This document shows, piece after piece, positions 22,265 through 32,872 of a stretch of DNA of 64,000 nt (positions are counted from its first letter, which is position 1; every line of letters starts with the position of its first letter). A model generated the notes under the pieces. It saw only the letters and a program-made list of their open reading frames with translations. It was not told the origin of the DNA and ran no database searches. Source of the DNA: Onchidella celtica (Eukaryota; Mollusca; Gastropoda; Systellommatophora; Onchidiidae); contig OZ007570.1 of NCBI GenBank assembly GCA_963931925.1, forward strand, positions 46,746,817 to 46,810,816. The letters run 5' to 3'. The position numbers and the translations under genes are program-made.

Positions 22265-22455
22265 CACTACTTCTGCAGGCCTTCTCCATTGTGTGTCAAA
22301 ATATCAAGCATATTCGATGTGTAATTTGTAAGTATTACTGAAAAGAAAAAGAAAAAAAACTTCTTTGCTCTAATAGCTATGATCACATGAAACTTCAATC
22401 CTCGGTTTCTCAGAAGTTGATGGAAGGGAGTTAGAACCTTGTCCTTCTAACGGGC
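22265..22455 (+). mobile_element. Repeat family U, copy U1
   Basis: ATTGTGTGTCAAA, GTGTAATTTGT, GCTATGATCACA and GTTAGAACCTTGTC occur in the same order at 44025-44178, where inverted ends are visible. Here only the right end is clear. Confidence 0.55.
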
Positions 22456-22675
22456 CTATTTTACAACACGATCTTTCATGATTTCTCTCCCGCTTCTTAG
22501 CCCCAGCAAAAAAGCCAGAATTTCACCTTGAATTCCCAGATGGCTTTGTTAATGCACACGTGAAAGCCGCCTAATTACGGACGAGATCGTAAACGCTTCT
22601 CTCGATCAAATTCACACACGACAAGTAATTTGTTTTGGTCATCACACAAAATGGAACTTTAAAAAAAAGAATGGA

Positions 22676-22937
22676 ATGTTGCTACAGGGACGTAAATCCC
22701 CCAAGTTTTTTGCGCTAGAGGTACGTAGTTTAGAGCCTTTTGTGACTCCAGAGCTAGGCAGCTCCTCCAGAAATACTCTCAACAACCGCCTTAATTAATT
22801 ATTCTTTCACATTTTGTTTTTATTTCCCCCCTGTATTTTAGTTGAAAGAGTAAAGGGCAGGGTTAGGGATTGGATAAGATTTAGGGCTGAGGATAAAGAC
22901 AGGTTTAGGGATAGTACGTACATACTAGTTAAAACAT
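22676..22937 (+). mobile_element. Family M MITE, full copy M5
   Basis: ATGTTGCTAC, then CCCCCAAGTTTTTTGCGCTA at the left; TACGTACATACTAGTTAAAACAT at 22915-22937 forms the inverted right end. The interior GTGACTCCAGAGCTAG and GGGTTAGGGATTGGATAAG is as in M2, M4 and M7. Confidence 0.75.
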
Positions 22938-23092
22938 CCAACAAAAGAATGAAGAGGAGCCTAAAGCAAATATTTCTTGCGTCTCAGGAAAAATGTTGGC
23001 ATTTGGCGCATGGGGTCTTTTACCAAAGCTGCTGTTGTTAGGGGAACGGTGGTCAAATTGTAAAGCCAAATAAAGAAAATATAATACTCAGT

Positions 23093-23245
23093 TGTGTTCA
23101 CTGATCATCTATTGCTTACAATACCACGGTCCCTCAACAACAGCTTCCAAAGCGTATCAGGATGGGACACAATTTATTGTTAAAGATCAAAAGAAATGAA
23201 CGCAGAACGAAAATAAGCTTTGTTGTATTGTGTCAGTGATTAGTA
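23093..23245 (+). mobile_element. Direct repeat W, first copy
   Basis: CACTGATCATCTATTG, CAACAGCTTCCA, GGGACACAATTTATTGT and TTGTTGTATTGTGT recur in the same order at 23543-23697. The two copies flank a C-family MITE. Confidence 0.55.
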
Positions 23246-23289
23246 AAGGAAAGGCACAAATCTTAAATCTATAGACATTTGGCAACCTT

Positions 23290-23527
23290 ACTACTTGTTT
23301 GTTCCAACTTTTTAAAATTTTTATTTTAGACAACTGAGAAATTCGACGTTGAACATTTGAGGGTTTAGTATTATCAGGAGGAGTTAGGAAAAATGGGAAC
23401 TCTGAAACAGCTTGATAAATGCCACAACGCATTTTAACATGTGTAAGAGTGTGTATTTGTTATAGATCTTCTACATACTAAAAGATCTCAAGTTTTTCAG
23501 AAAGTGGAGGTAGAACAAATGAGAACT
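23290..23527 (+). mobile_element. Family C MITE (TA-type), copy d
   Basis: Starts ACTACTTGTTTGTTCCAAC and ends GTAGAACAAATGAGAACT. The interior has AAACAGCTTGATAAATGCC and AAAAGATCTC, shared with the other C copies. The ends have diverged. Confidence 0.65.
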
Positions 23528-23542
23528 GAGGTCACGTTGTAA

Positions 23543-23697
23543 TCACTGATCATCTGTAGTTTATAATGTAAAATATACCATGGTCATTTGACAGCAGCTT
23601 CCAGAACATAGCAAAATACGAGATGGGACAGAATTTATTGTAGAAGATCAAAGAAACGGATGCTGGGCGAATATGAAAGTTTGTTGTACTGTGTTAG
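23543..23697 (+). mobile_element. Direct repeat W, second copy
   Basis: A diverged match to 23093-23245 in the same orientation. It could be remnants of two insertions or a local duplication. No LTR hallmarks (TG/CA ends, primer binding site) were seen. Confidence 0.5.
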
Positions 23698-23754
23698 CCA
23701 ATCGCGCCCCTAAACAGTAACAGTTGCTCTTTGAAGAGTTAACACGGGGTCACA

Positions 23755-24200
23755 AAGAGAGACCACCCAAGCAAACGCTACAAAGATAGACTGAAAGACA
23801 GTCTTCAGTGGTGCGGCATCCCTTCTGCTGACCTTGTCCAGGCAGCCAAAGACAGAACACAGTGGCGTGACATAAATTAGATCAGACAAGCTTCGAGGAC
23901 TTTTTAAGAGACGCGCCGCCATCAAGACCCAGGCTGATAGAGAACGTCGCCAATGGGCAGAGTCCATCTTTGCGACAAAGGCAGACAGCCAGTGCCCTGT
24001 AGGCTCGCAATTCTGCAAGTCCCAACTTGGACAACGGAGCCAACTCCGCATACACAAGTGACTATGCAGATACATCGTCCTCGAATACGAGGGACCACCA
24101 ACATCATTAGCCAATACGGAAAGAAATACAAAAAGCGAACATCTATAGAGAGGCAAAACCTAAAACAGAGACGAATGACTGGTATGAAAAGCAAAAACAA
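23755..24200 (+). pseudogene. Non-LTR retrotransposon C-terminal remnant
   Basis: From about 23776 the frame reads RYKDRLKDSLQWCGIPSAD and continues to a Gln-Trp-Arg, then meets a stop near 23880. This is the family signature found downstream of the reverse transcriptase in many animal LINEs (R-Y-K-D-x-L-K, then D-R-x-x-W). After a frame break the sequence continues with a basic Arg/Lys-rich segment and then CPV plus a Cys/His-containing stretch, as expected for the terminal zinc-knuckle-like region. The copy is 5'-truncated, has frameshifts and a stop, and is inactive. The clade cannot be assigned from this region alone. Confidence 0.7.
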
Positions 24201-24717
24201 AAATAAGAAACATAAATGAAAATTATAAAGACGTGCTGGAAACGGACGAAACGTTTCAGATAGAGTGCTTAAAATAGAATTTTAAAAACGGAAAAAAGAC
24301 GATCTTAAAGAATTCAAAATCGATTATACCTTATTCTTAACCCGTGCAGCTGTCTTCCTGGTCTTATCTAAGTACAACGTACAGAGTGCGTACGAACTAG
24401 AACAAAGCTTTCCGTGACTTCCGCATCCAGAAATGAAATGTTGTTTAATTGTTTGTTTGTTTGTTGTTGTTATTGTTGTTGTTGTTTTCAATGTAAATAT
24501 AAATATAGTTACCCTTTGACAAGACTTCACTTTCAGCCGACCACAATTGAGGGAATAGTGACCCAGCTCCATGTGGTAGACCCACGCATTTTGATGTCAT
24601 TCATTCAACAGAAAGAATAAGCCCAAGAAATTGCAATTATAGTGATGGGATTGGTAACAATGATCATCTATATTTTATGTCAGTGGGTCTGACGAGATGC
24701 GGCTTAAGATGAAAGTC
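24201..24717. other. Non-coding, no recognised feature
   Basis: Contains a short TTG-repeat stretch at 24448-24488. Otherwise unrecognised. Confidence 0.4.
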
Positions 24718-24925
24718 CAGATTCCTGAGAAAAACTCTCCGAAAAGGGGAAAAACATTTCTATGGAAATTGAGATTTGCTTACGAAATAAAAGATTAACC
24801 ATTTTTCTGCATTCAGTTAAAATATTTTGCTTGAAATCGTCTTAGAAATATTTTATTTTGATTTTTCTCAGAAGTGTAAAAATTTCACTTTAAGCCCCGA
24901 TTTCACCACTCACAAACGTAGTTGA
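24718..24925 (+). mobile_element. Repeat family D, copy D1
   Basis: TATGGAAATTGAGATTTGCT, ATTTTTCTGCATTCAGT and TTGCTTGAAATCGTCTTA match 31255-31345 in order. It is an unclassified interspersed repeat without visible inverted ends. Confidence 0.55.
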
Positions 24926-25140
24926 GGATCAAAATTTGGAAAGGAAAATATGAACACCCTTTCTCAGTAACTGCAACATTTAAAGTTTCCAAAACTGGCA
25001 TGAACATTTCGGGATTATGATGCTCTTGAAATTTAGTACAATGAAATGCTGATTTTTTAGTAAACATAATCTTTTGGAATATTTCTACCGGAGTGATAAG
25101 GCATAGGTATCATAGTTTTTAATCACCATGACGCAATCTT

Positions 25141-25380
25141 AGTTCTTGTTTGTTCTCTCTCCATTTTCTGAAAAACTGGAGATTTTTGTTTTTAGTACTA
25201 TGTAGCAGAGGTACGACAAATGCACACTTTGACATTTGTTTAAAGTTCTCTGTGGCATTTATCAAGCTGCTGTTTCACGGTTCCGATTTACTCTAATCGC
25301 TTATCATAAACTAAAGCCGCAAACGCTTAACGTCGAATTTCTCAGTTTAGCAAAAAGTGGAGTTGGAATTAATAGGAACT
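25141..25380 (-). mobile_element. Family C MITE (TA-type), copy e
   Basis: AGTTCTTGTTTGTTCTCTCT on the left is mirrored by GTTGGAATTAATAGGAACT on the right. TA lies at both junctions (CT-TA-GTTC and GGAAC-TA-G), a target duplication of the Tc1/mariner kind. It is in reverse orientation relative to the other copies. Confidence 0.7.
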
Positions 25381-25588
25381 AGATCTAATTTTTAAGGGGC
25401 GACTAGTCATTCCACGAAATGGAAGGGGAAGGAAAAAGAGCCACTATTACATTGAGATGTGTCCAGATTTAGAATCTCGTTTGATTTTTGGCTGGATTCT
25501 GTTCTTTCTTACATGTGTACAAATCTTGTTCTCGTTCTTGTTGTTCTTGTCCGTCCATGACCTCCATTCTTCTCTTTTTTTCTTTTTT

Positions 25589-25765
25589 CACCCGTCTTGT
25601 CCATGTCTGTCTACATGTCTGTCTACTTGTCTGTACAATACTTATCTTCTTCCCATCGGCTGTCGGGGCGTTTTCTTGCTCTCTTTCCTTTTATCGGCCC
25701 CTATTCAGAGCAACTCTTGTCCATCTGTTCTTCCATCCATCCATCCATCTACCCATCCAAAGGCT
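25589..25765 (+). repeat. CTGT/CATC simple-repeat region
   Basis: TGTCTGTCTACATGTCTGTC at 25602 onward and a CATC run at 25731-25752, separated by T-rich sequence. Confidence 0.7.
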
Positions 25766-25792
25766 TTCATGATTACAATGGAGGCCTTACTG

Positions 25793-26045
25793 TGATCCGA
25801 GACACTGGATGCCGAAACGGTTCAATTCGCCAAATTCCGCCCATCGACTTGCGATCATGTCATTCATGTCAACACAAGTCGCACCACACCCCTTCATAAT
25901 TGAAGGAAAAAGACGAGTACCACAGAGTAGTATTACAGTGTTTTTCGCTCTCAAGTTATGGACATTATAGTTAAAGATGGAATAGTCTGTCTCCGTATTC
26001 TGCGTCTCGGATTATGATACAACAAATGCCAGTCAGGTTTGCCAA
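25793..26045 (+). mobile_element. Repeat family P, copy P1
   Basis: CATCGACTTGCGATC, TGTCAACACAAGTCGCA, GTATTCTGCGTCTCGG match the order at 53725-53965. No inverted ends seen. Confidence 0.5.
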
Positions 26046-26337
26046 GGAAAGCATGATTTCTCATTCTTGTTAGCCTGGCATACCTGGGCTATTTTGCCTG
26101 AATATTTTTAGAAGAAATTAAATGCCATATTTCCCATTAATTCACTTTCTCGCTACCTTCATTGCTGGCATTCCTCCTTTTGCTGTACTACCCCATCGGC
26201 GGTGAAAGTCTTGCACCAGTGACAAGTTAAGCATAACCGCTCTATCTTCTGAGATCCTTTTATTTACGTTGAGATATTGTTACACTTGTTAGATTTTCCC
26301 TAAAACCTGACGAAGGACTAGTCTTACCGTTCAATTA

Positions 26338-26475
26338 CTTTCGGATTTTATTTATTTATTCGTTTATTTATCTTGTTTATTATTTATTTACTGATTTATT
26401 CATTGATTTATTTCATTTATTATTCATTTATTTAATGTTTTAATTATTTGTTAATTATTATTATTATTATTTATT
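26338..26475 (+). repeat. TTTA-rich simple repeat
   Basis: TTTAT-type units with ATT triplets at the end. Confidence 0.8.
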
Positions 26476-26512
26476 TGGTCATACCAAGGTGCTTTGCGAA
26501 ATATAACTCAAT

Positions 26513-26527
26513 CTCTCTCCCTCCCTT

Positions 26528-26563
<36 letters not shown>
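26513..26563 (+). repeat. (TC)n microsatellite
   Basis: CT dinucleotide run with minor interruptions. Confidence 0.9.
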
Positions 26564-26565
<2 letters not shown>

Positions 26566-26726
26566 CTCTCTTTTCTTTCAACACCCAGACGTCTTCGACT
26601 TTCAACAATGAGAGATGGAAGGTAGAGTAGGCTATGATATTAACTTATTGAAAAGGCCACCTATCGTTAAATAGATCAAATCATTACCTAGTAGGACGTT
26701 TTCATTCCCAAATCCTCATACGTACA

Positions 26727-26938
26727 ATCCACTCACGCACGCGCACACGCACACATGCACACACGCAAGGATGAACAAACATATGCACACACAAACACAC
26801 ACATGTGCACATGTACACGAGCGCGCAGACACATACACTCATACAGACACACAAACACACACACAAGCACACACGCACACATGCACACATTCACACAGAC
26901 ACACACACGCTCACACAAGCACACACACACACATCCAC
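26727..26938 (+). repeat. (AC)n-rich microsatellite
   Basis: About 210 bp of CA repeats with GC and TG variants. His/Thr- and Cys/Val-rich frames on both strands are repeat translations. Confidence 0.9.
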
Positions 26939-27362
26939 GGAGTGTTGGAAATTAGGTTACATGCACGCTACATGCCATCCTCTCCACATCACTGTTTTCT
27001 AACACAAATGTATTCTAAAGTGTCACACAGTGCAACCTAGGCCTGCTTTTGACACGGCCGCCGTGTGAACACATTATTCAACATAATTATTTGCCATTTA
27101 ACCTCCACGCACCTCCTTAAGATAGCTTTGGGAAGGCTTTAAGAGCTTCAATAAGAGATGTCCGAAAAGGAAACAGCTTCATTCCATCATCATCATTTTG
27201 CCATCATCAGCGCCGTATAGAACAGGGATTCTCAAACGGGGGGCCACTTGGCTCCCTGGGGAGGAACTTCAAATGTAAGGGGAGGAATTTTGACCAGGGG
27301 AGGAATTGTGGAGGAATTTCAGTGACAGGAGGAACTCCAAACTGGGAAAGAATGTAACATGT

Positions 27363-27745
27363 CAGGGGTGACCAAACTTGGGTAATGTAAGAGCCACATA
27401 CAATAAACTTCAGATGTTCGAGAACCACGAGATTGCAAGAAAATTTACACACACGTTTTTTATTGTTATATGCACATTTTGTTTTTTAAAAAAAGTACAT
27501 ATAAATATAAAAACATACATGTATGCAACAATGTTTCCTCATGTGTGCAGATTTTAAAGCTATTAATTTGTATTAGTTTCAGTAATCACAAAATACACAT
27601 AAAATAATATGTAACATTATTAGTATATCAAACGTTTAAAAAAAAACAACAAGACGAACTCATCCAACATAATTATTTCCAGGAGCCGCATAATGAAGGT
27701 CAAAGGGCCGTCTGAGGCTCGGGATCCGCGGTTTGGCCACACCTG
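27363..27745 (+). mobile_element. Nested hAT MITE
   Basis: CAGGGGTGACCAAACTTGGG is inverted at the right as GCGGTTTGGCCACACCTG. Subterminal GAGCCACAT and GGAGCCGCAT are typical of this hAT group. The flanking octamers TAACATGT and TGCTATGT match at five of eight positions. Confidence 0.75.
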
Positions 27746-28209
27746 TGCTATGTGCACAGTATTTACATAGTATAATTATATCAAATAAAATACCAATCTA
27801 CAGAACTAGAATTATCTGAGTGTGAGTTTGGAGAACGTACGTCGTCGACACGGTAATGGCTATGTTGTGCTAGGAAGAAGTAAGACCATAGACAGGATAA
27901 CCAGGAAATGCTAGGCCCAGACAGGAGACTTTACCACAAGCAGCCATCAACCACCGTCTACTGAACTATAATGGTCATCACGGATTAACAGTTCACTAAA
28001 AAAAAAAACCTGCTGTTTCAGATTGAATTCCGAAATAAGGGATTTTTCTTGTTTTAGCTTCAATTTTTTTTTTATGTGGCACTTTTTAGGGAAATGCAGT
28101 TTCATAAAAATGTTTCAGTTATTATCATTGTTAAAAAATACGATGGTGAAAAAAATAATAAAATTAGATGACAATTTCAAATGGTGGAGTAGTTGAGGAA
28201 ATACGGTAT

Positions 28210-28498
28210 CGCAAAGGGAGATGTTTAGGTCCTTTTTTTTTAGGTGATTCGCTGCTCTTTATATTTACACCTCACTTTATTGTTTTTATTTTTCTTATTC
28301 TTGTATCTGTGTGGTTTTGCGGTAGGGACGCGTTTTTTTTTCTTTTTTAAAATGTTCCCCGTGCAGCGGCCTTGTTAATGTTCGGCCTGCTCTATGCAAC
28401 ATTCCACTGCCAGGGTATCTTTAACGTTCGTGACGTGCACACGGGCCCTCCGAGATTTTCGTCCTTATTCGAAAAGACTAGGTGATCGATCCTACCTA
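28210..28498 (-). mobile_element. SINE S1 (copy b), headless
   Basis: Body and 3' part of S1 on the minus strand (GAGGGCCCGTGTGCACGTCA, then AACGTTAAAGATACCCTGGC). The tRNA head is missing: homology stops at ATGGTAGGTAGGATC, exactly where the hAT right end begins. Confidence 0.7.
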
Positions 28499-28523
28499 CC
28501 ATTTGAGAGCCACTGGTATAGAA

Positions 28524-29110
28524 TGTGGATGAACAAATCTGAGTGTTACAACTCGCCTGCATGAATAGGCCGAGGCCAGATCTGGTCGGTCTTCTGCCCT
28601 GTTTCAGAAAACTCACAACTTGTCAGTACAAGTGGATAGACAAGTCTTTTGGCTCTGGTCTCTGACAATTCCGTTTTTTTAATTTCTCCCTTTGATAGCG
28701 AGCTCCATGTGTTTGTACAGCTTTAAAAATGAAAAAACCAAAAAACGGACACTGGTGTAAAATGCCTAATGACCCTGCATTTTCTCTTCAGCTTGGATTT
28801 CCATAGGGCTTTGATTCCATTCATTTGATTTGATATCAGGTAGCTGGCGATAGGAACACTTTTTTTTAAGAGGGGCGGTGGGGGGGGGGCGAGCGGAGTA
28901 GGGGGAACGGTGGGTATATTCTCTGAACTTAGGTGTGATTTGGGTTAGGGATTAATACCTGTTTATTTTCTTTCTTTCTTCCTTCTTTTCTTTTCTTTCG
29001 ATTTTTCTTTCTCTCTTTCGTTTTCTTTCTAGTTTCTTTCTCCCTTTCTTGCATTCTCTAGTGACTGATTTATCTATTTGCGCACTGTTTGAGAACAATA
29101 AATTCAATAA
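28524..29110. other. Non-coding; pyrimidine-rich stretch
   Basis: G-rich run near 28874-28889, then a TTTC-rich tract at 28966-29052. Nothing else recognised. Confidence 0.45.
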
Positions 29111-29119
29111 TCAATACAG

Positions 29120-29330
29120 CTGAAGGCTGGTGACACACAAAGTCACAAGTCAGTTTTTGTCTGGATTTGACTGTGAATTGTGTGTGACCTCGGCCAGTAG
29201 AAAGGCTGAAACAAATTTTGTCTCACTCGTTGGGGCTGGTCAAAACTGCCTTGTGACAGTGGGCGGAAACAGAGAGGCTTCTTCGTGTACAGAGTCAAAA
29301 CAGATGCAAACTAAACTCATCTAAGCGAGC
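29120..29330 (+). mobile_element. Family T element, decayed copy
   Basis: AGAGTCAAAACAGATGCAAA at the right and a poorly conserved partner (GTCACAAGTCAGTTTTTGTC) at the left resemble the ends at 43832-44292 and 61111-61340. Confidence 0.4.
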
Positions 29331-29375
29331 CACCTGCATTATAGCCTGTAGTTGTTGGGTCTGATTCATTTCAGT

Positions 29376-29595
29376 TTAACCCTTTGATTGCCAATGCTGT
29401 AAAACTGATTTTTCTTATAGTTTTGGTAAAGAATAGATCCTATAACTATAAGTGCCACCTTTTCATGCAGAAGATATGACTTAAATAGTACTGCCTGTTT
29501 GCAGTGTAAATATGCTCTACAGAAAAATGCTATTTTTCGCTCACTTAAACATCGAAGATATTCACATTGTACTGAGCTGGCGCTGAAAGGGTTAA
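29376..29595 (+). mobile_element. piggyBac-type MITE (TTAA ends)
   Basis: TTAACCCTTTGATTGCC at the left is inverted as GGCGCTGAAAGGGTTAA at the right, so TTAA flanks both ends. 220 bp, no coding. The pattern matches piggyBac-derived MITEs. Confidence 0.65.
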
Positions 29596-29697
29596 TGATG
29601 GAACCGTTTTAAAGTAGATGCACCATAAAAATTATACTTTGATAGCGCCAAATAAATAAAAAATTAAAAAAAAAAAAAGAGACATTTTGGCGACCAT

Positions 29698-29928
29698 AGT
29701 TCATGTTTGTTCCAACTCCACTTTTTGCACAGTTGAGGAATTCGGTTTGTGGCTTTAGATCTAGTTGTTAAGATAAGGAGTTAGAATAAATCGGAGCTGT
29801 GAAACAGCTTGATAAGTGCCGCAAACGCATTTTAAACAAGTGTCAAAGTGTGCATTTGTTATACCTCTTCTACATAGTAAAAGATCTCCAGTTTTTTTCA
29901 GAAAATGGAGATAGGAAAAACAAGAACG
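29698..29928 (+). mobile_element. Family C MITE (TA-type), copy c
   Basis: AGTTCATGTTTGTTCCAACT to AGGAAAAACAAGAAC. The interior TGTGAAACAGCTTGATAAGT is shared with copies b, d and e. TA precedes the left end. Confidence 0.7.
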
Positions 29929-30641
29929 TTTTGTTGATTCCTTGATAAAACCAGTTTCCTCTTGACATGCACAAGATGAAAAGATTCCGCTGGCCGACGG
30001 TGACACAGTTGCTGTCAAGTTAGTTTCTGTGTGAAGTTGGCCAGAATGAGGTGACTTGATATTGGTACGGTAAGAGTGGGCAGGGCTTGCCTTAGGAACT
30101 GTTTTGGCCCAATAATTATAATCTTTTCTGTTACAGATAAAACCTGCCGTGTGGTATCAGGTGCATGTTGCAATGTGTGGTTGTGTGTACTTGACAAGAC
30201 TAGATTTCTTCAGAGCGCGGCGCCCTTAGCTGCTGGCCTAATTGACAGAACTTTTGTTGTTGTTGTTGTTTTTTGTCCGAACTGGCTTAAAGTCTGCTCT
30301 CACACTGAGAAACAACAGGTTGATCGTTGAAATTTTAATGGACGTTCATTGTACATTTCAAATTTTGATCAAGAATTACGTCCAAACGTAACTTCCCACG
30401 AAACTCAGAGAAAACTGCATTAAATGGTGTGATTTTTAATGAAAATTTTAGAAGAATAAAGTAGAACTGCTGGGAGAGGGAATGTAGAGGAGATCTCAAG
30501 CAGAGAAAGAGAACTTCGGCGATTGTAGAAACTATATTACTAGAGATCAGAAGAGGACAAAGGCGGAAATGAAACGAAGGTTCATTGTTCTGTAGGGAAA
30601 AAAAACAACAAAAACCCAATACATTTTGAGAAAAGAGATTA
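29929..30641. other. Non-coding, no recognised feature
   Basis: Includes a short TTG run at 30256-30270. No gene recognised. Confidence 0.45.
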
Positions 30642-30644
30642 TGC

Positions 30645-31132
30645 TTCACCTCTACTGCAAAGCTTGCACTGGCTACCGGTAGAAAGACGGATAATGTATA
30701 AGCTGGCTACCCCTGGTCACACACAATTTTAATGTATGCACAAAAACGCACCAACTTATTTAGCTAGTGTTTTGACTCCCTATGTACCATCACGACAACT
30801 TAGATCATCTACAGACACTAAAAAGTTTAAAATTCCCAAGATGTCCCCTAAGACCATGGGTGAAAAATCGTTTATCTTTTAAAGAACCTCAGATTTGGAA
30901 TTCTCTGCCTCTGTCTTTGAGAGAGGCTGAAAATTTTATGACATTTAAACATGAGCTGGAGAGTCATCTTTTTACACCTTGAATGTCCATCTAGTTTGTA
31001 TTTTTCCTGAGTATGCCTGTGTATTGCGTGTGTGATTTATATGATATAAATGTTGTAAAGCGCTTAGAGTCTGGTTGTTGACGGGATGAAGCGCTATATA
31101 AATGCTATGTATTATCATTATTATTATTATTA
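30645..31132 (+). pseudogene. CR1/L2-like LINE 3' end with (ATT)n tail
   Basis: Near 30655 a frame reads LLQSLHWLPVERRIMYKL, the classic motif downstream of the reverse transcriptase in CR1/L2-group LINEs. After frame breaks it continues through YVPSR-type sequence and PQIWNSLPLSLREAENF, also diagnostic. The last codons are followed by a short 3' region with AAAGCGCTTAGAGTCTGG and GCGCTATATAAATGC, then an ATT-triplet run (31110-31131). That is the usual 3' organisation of these elements. The copy is 5'-truncated and carries several frameshifts and stops, so it is inactive. I did not find a convincing target duplication. Confidence 0.8.
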
Positions 31133-31208
31133 AATGTTAAAGTGAAATGGAGACGAAATGGCTGAATAAAATGTGAATGGATCAGACGAAATCGGGGTTA
31201 AGGTGAAC

Positions 31209-31405
31209 GACCAAATGCCCGAGAAAAGCCCCCTAAAGAGGGAACATTTTTCTCTATGGAAATTGAGATTTTCTTATGAAATAAAAGTCCAGCCATTTTT
31301 CTGCATTCAGTGACAATATTGTGCTTGAAATTGTCTTACAAATAAAATTCCAACTAAACCTTAATTTCGCCAGATTCACTCACAAATGTATTGCTTCAAA
31401 CCATT
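31209..31405 (+). mobile_element. Repeat family D, copy D2
   Basis: CTATGGAAATTGAGATTTTC and GTGCTTGAAATTGTCTTACA correspond to D1. Confidence 0.55.
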
Positions 31406-31963
31406 TTTCTGGAACGTCAACATTTTTCATGATCATTATGCAATTAAATTTTTATCATGTAATGAAATCTTAAAATACCATAAATATCCGTACGTTATGT
31501 TTCCTGGTGTCATAATGTTAAATGGCACATAAAGACATAACGACGTCCTGGTCAAAAACGAAGCTGGTAAAAAGAACCGGTTGTGGGTTGTCAAGCCTGG
31601 CATAAGAAAAAATACGGAAACGATACAATAAAACACACATCACAATAAAAGATCAAACAAACATTAGGTCAAAACGACCTTCGTCGTTTTATTTTCTTTA
31701 CTGTATCGTTTCTGTTATTGATGATTTGCAACGTACGCCATGTTCTTTTTGTCACCATTTTACTTTCTTTCAAGTCTTTCTACAACCCGGCAGATTTTAT
31801 GTGGTCGTTTATTTCATTTTTTTCCTTATCTAATGTCTTGTGGATAACGACTTCCTACCTTTGTAATAATAAGAAGGTATATCGGTTAAACTGCGCCCAA
31901 TCCAAACAATTTGCTCTGGGCGCTACACTAAAATCTTGTTCTCTCCATCTGCAACTCACCTCT
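31406..31963. other. Non-coding, no recognised feature
   Basis: No gene or repeat recognised. Frames here are short. Confidence 0.4.
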
Positions 31964-31998
31964 CTTTTTGTCTTTCTCTCTTTCTGTCTTTCTCTCTT

Positions 31999-32058
<60 letters not shown>

Positions 32059-32123
32059 TCTCTCTTTCCATATCTATCTATCTATTCATCTATTTATCTG
32101 TCTGTCTGTCTGTCTGTCTGTCG

Positions 32124-32156
<33 letters not shown>

Positions 32157-32299
32157 ACTGTCTGTCTGTCTGTCTGTCTGACTGTCTGTCTGTCTGTCTG
32201 TCCATCCATCCATCCATCCATCCATCCATCCATCCATCCATCCATCCATCCATCCATCCATCCATCCATCCATCCATCCATCCATCCATCCATCCATCC

Positions 32300-32387
<88 letters not shown>

Positions 32388-32391
32388 GTAA
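31964..32391 (+). repeat. 430-bp compound microsatellite: (TC)n, (TGTC)n, (CATC)n, (TATC)n
   Basis: Four tetra- or dinucleotide blocks follow each other: TC to about 32054, TGTC 32097-32200, CATC 32201-32300, TATC 32300-32388. Neighbouring blocks differ by one base, consistent with point mutation and re-expansion. It ends against half of an M MITE. Frames of 67-249 codons on both strands are repeat translations. Confidence 0.95.
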
Positions 32392-32395
32392 GGCT

Positions 32396-32450
32396 TTAAG
32401 ATACGTACCCCCAGCGCAAAAAAACTTGGGGGTCGCACGTACATGTAACA
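32396..32450 (+). mobile_element. Family M MITE, terminal fragment M6
   Basis: GGCTTTAAGATACGTACCCC, CAGCGCAAAAAAACTTGGGG, then ACGTACATGTAACAACAT form a right end matching M7. The rest of the element is replaced by the microsatellite. Confidence 0.75.
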
Positions 32451-32872
32451 ACATCCAACTGACTTGACTCAGTGTGTCTCCAGCTTAAATCTACCCACAC
32501 ACCCATGTCAAATCACACCCCGTGTTACAGGTAATTTTCAAGGATGAAAAAGAAACATCAGAGCAGTGCAGATAATGAACGACTTGAGTAAAATCTCGCT
32601 TTCCCCAAGCGTGTCCAACTCAACGCGAAGTTCCATCTATTATTGTTCCAAGAAATCCTTTTCTTCGTTCCCTGAGCGAGCGATACCCCCCCCCCCCTCT
32701 CGTTTCGAAAAGCAATATCTCTGAGTGCCTGGGGCCTCTCTGTTCCAGCGGTGAAAGTGATCTGTTAAAACTGTCGTGGACATGGGAATGAACATTTCTA
32801 AGGGATTTTAAAATTGATGCTAATCCCGCAGGTTCTCGGGTTTCAATAGCTCATGCGAGAGCAGTGGCTTTC
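32451..32872. other. Non-coding, no recognised feature
   Basis: Contains a C-run at 32686-32697. Nothing recognised. Confidence 0.4.

Larger units (their letters stand above)
27223..28515 (+). mobile_element. 1.3-kb hAT element with perfect 8-bp target duplication
   Basis: The left end is CAGGGATTCTCAAACGGG. The right end read inward is CAGTGGCTCTCAAATGG. GTATAGAA lies immediately outside both (27215-27222 and 28516-28523). The interior holds a nested hAT MITE (27363-27745), about 0.45 kb of unrecognised AT-rich sequence, and an S1 SINE piece running up to the right end. No transposase coding was recognised. Confidence 0.85.

Noticed and set aside
23093..23697. LTR retrotransposon
   Set aside because: The direct repeats are only ~150 bp, lack TG/CA ends, and the interior is a MITE.
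23710..24156. 148-codon minus-strand frame
   Set aside because: Antisense to the LINE C-terminal remnant, whose motifs are on the plus strand.
31718..32467. 249-codon frame rich in Ser, Leu, His, Pro and Ile
   Set aside because: Most of it is translated microsatellite and all phases are open.
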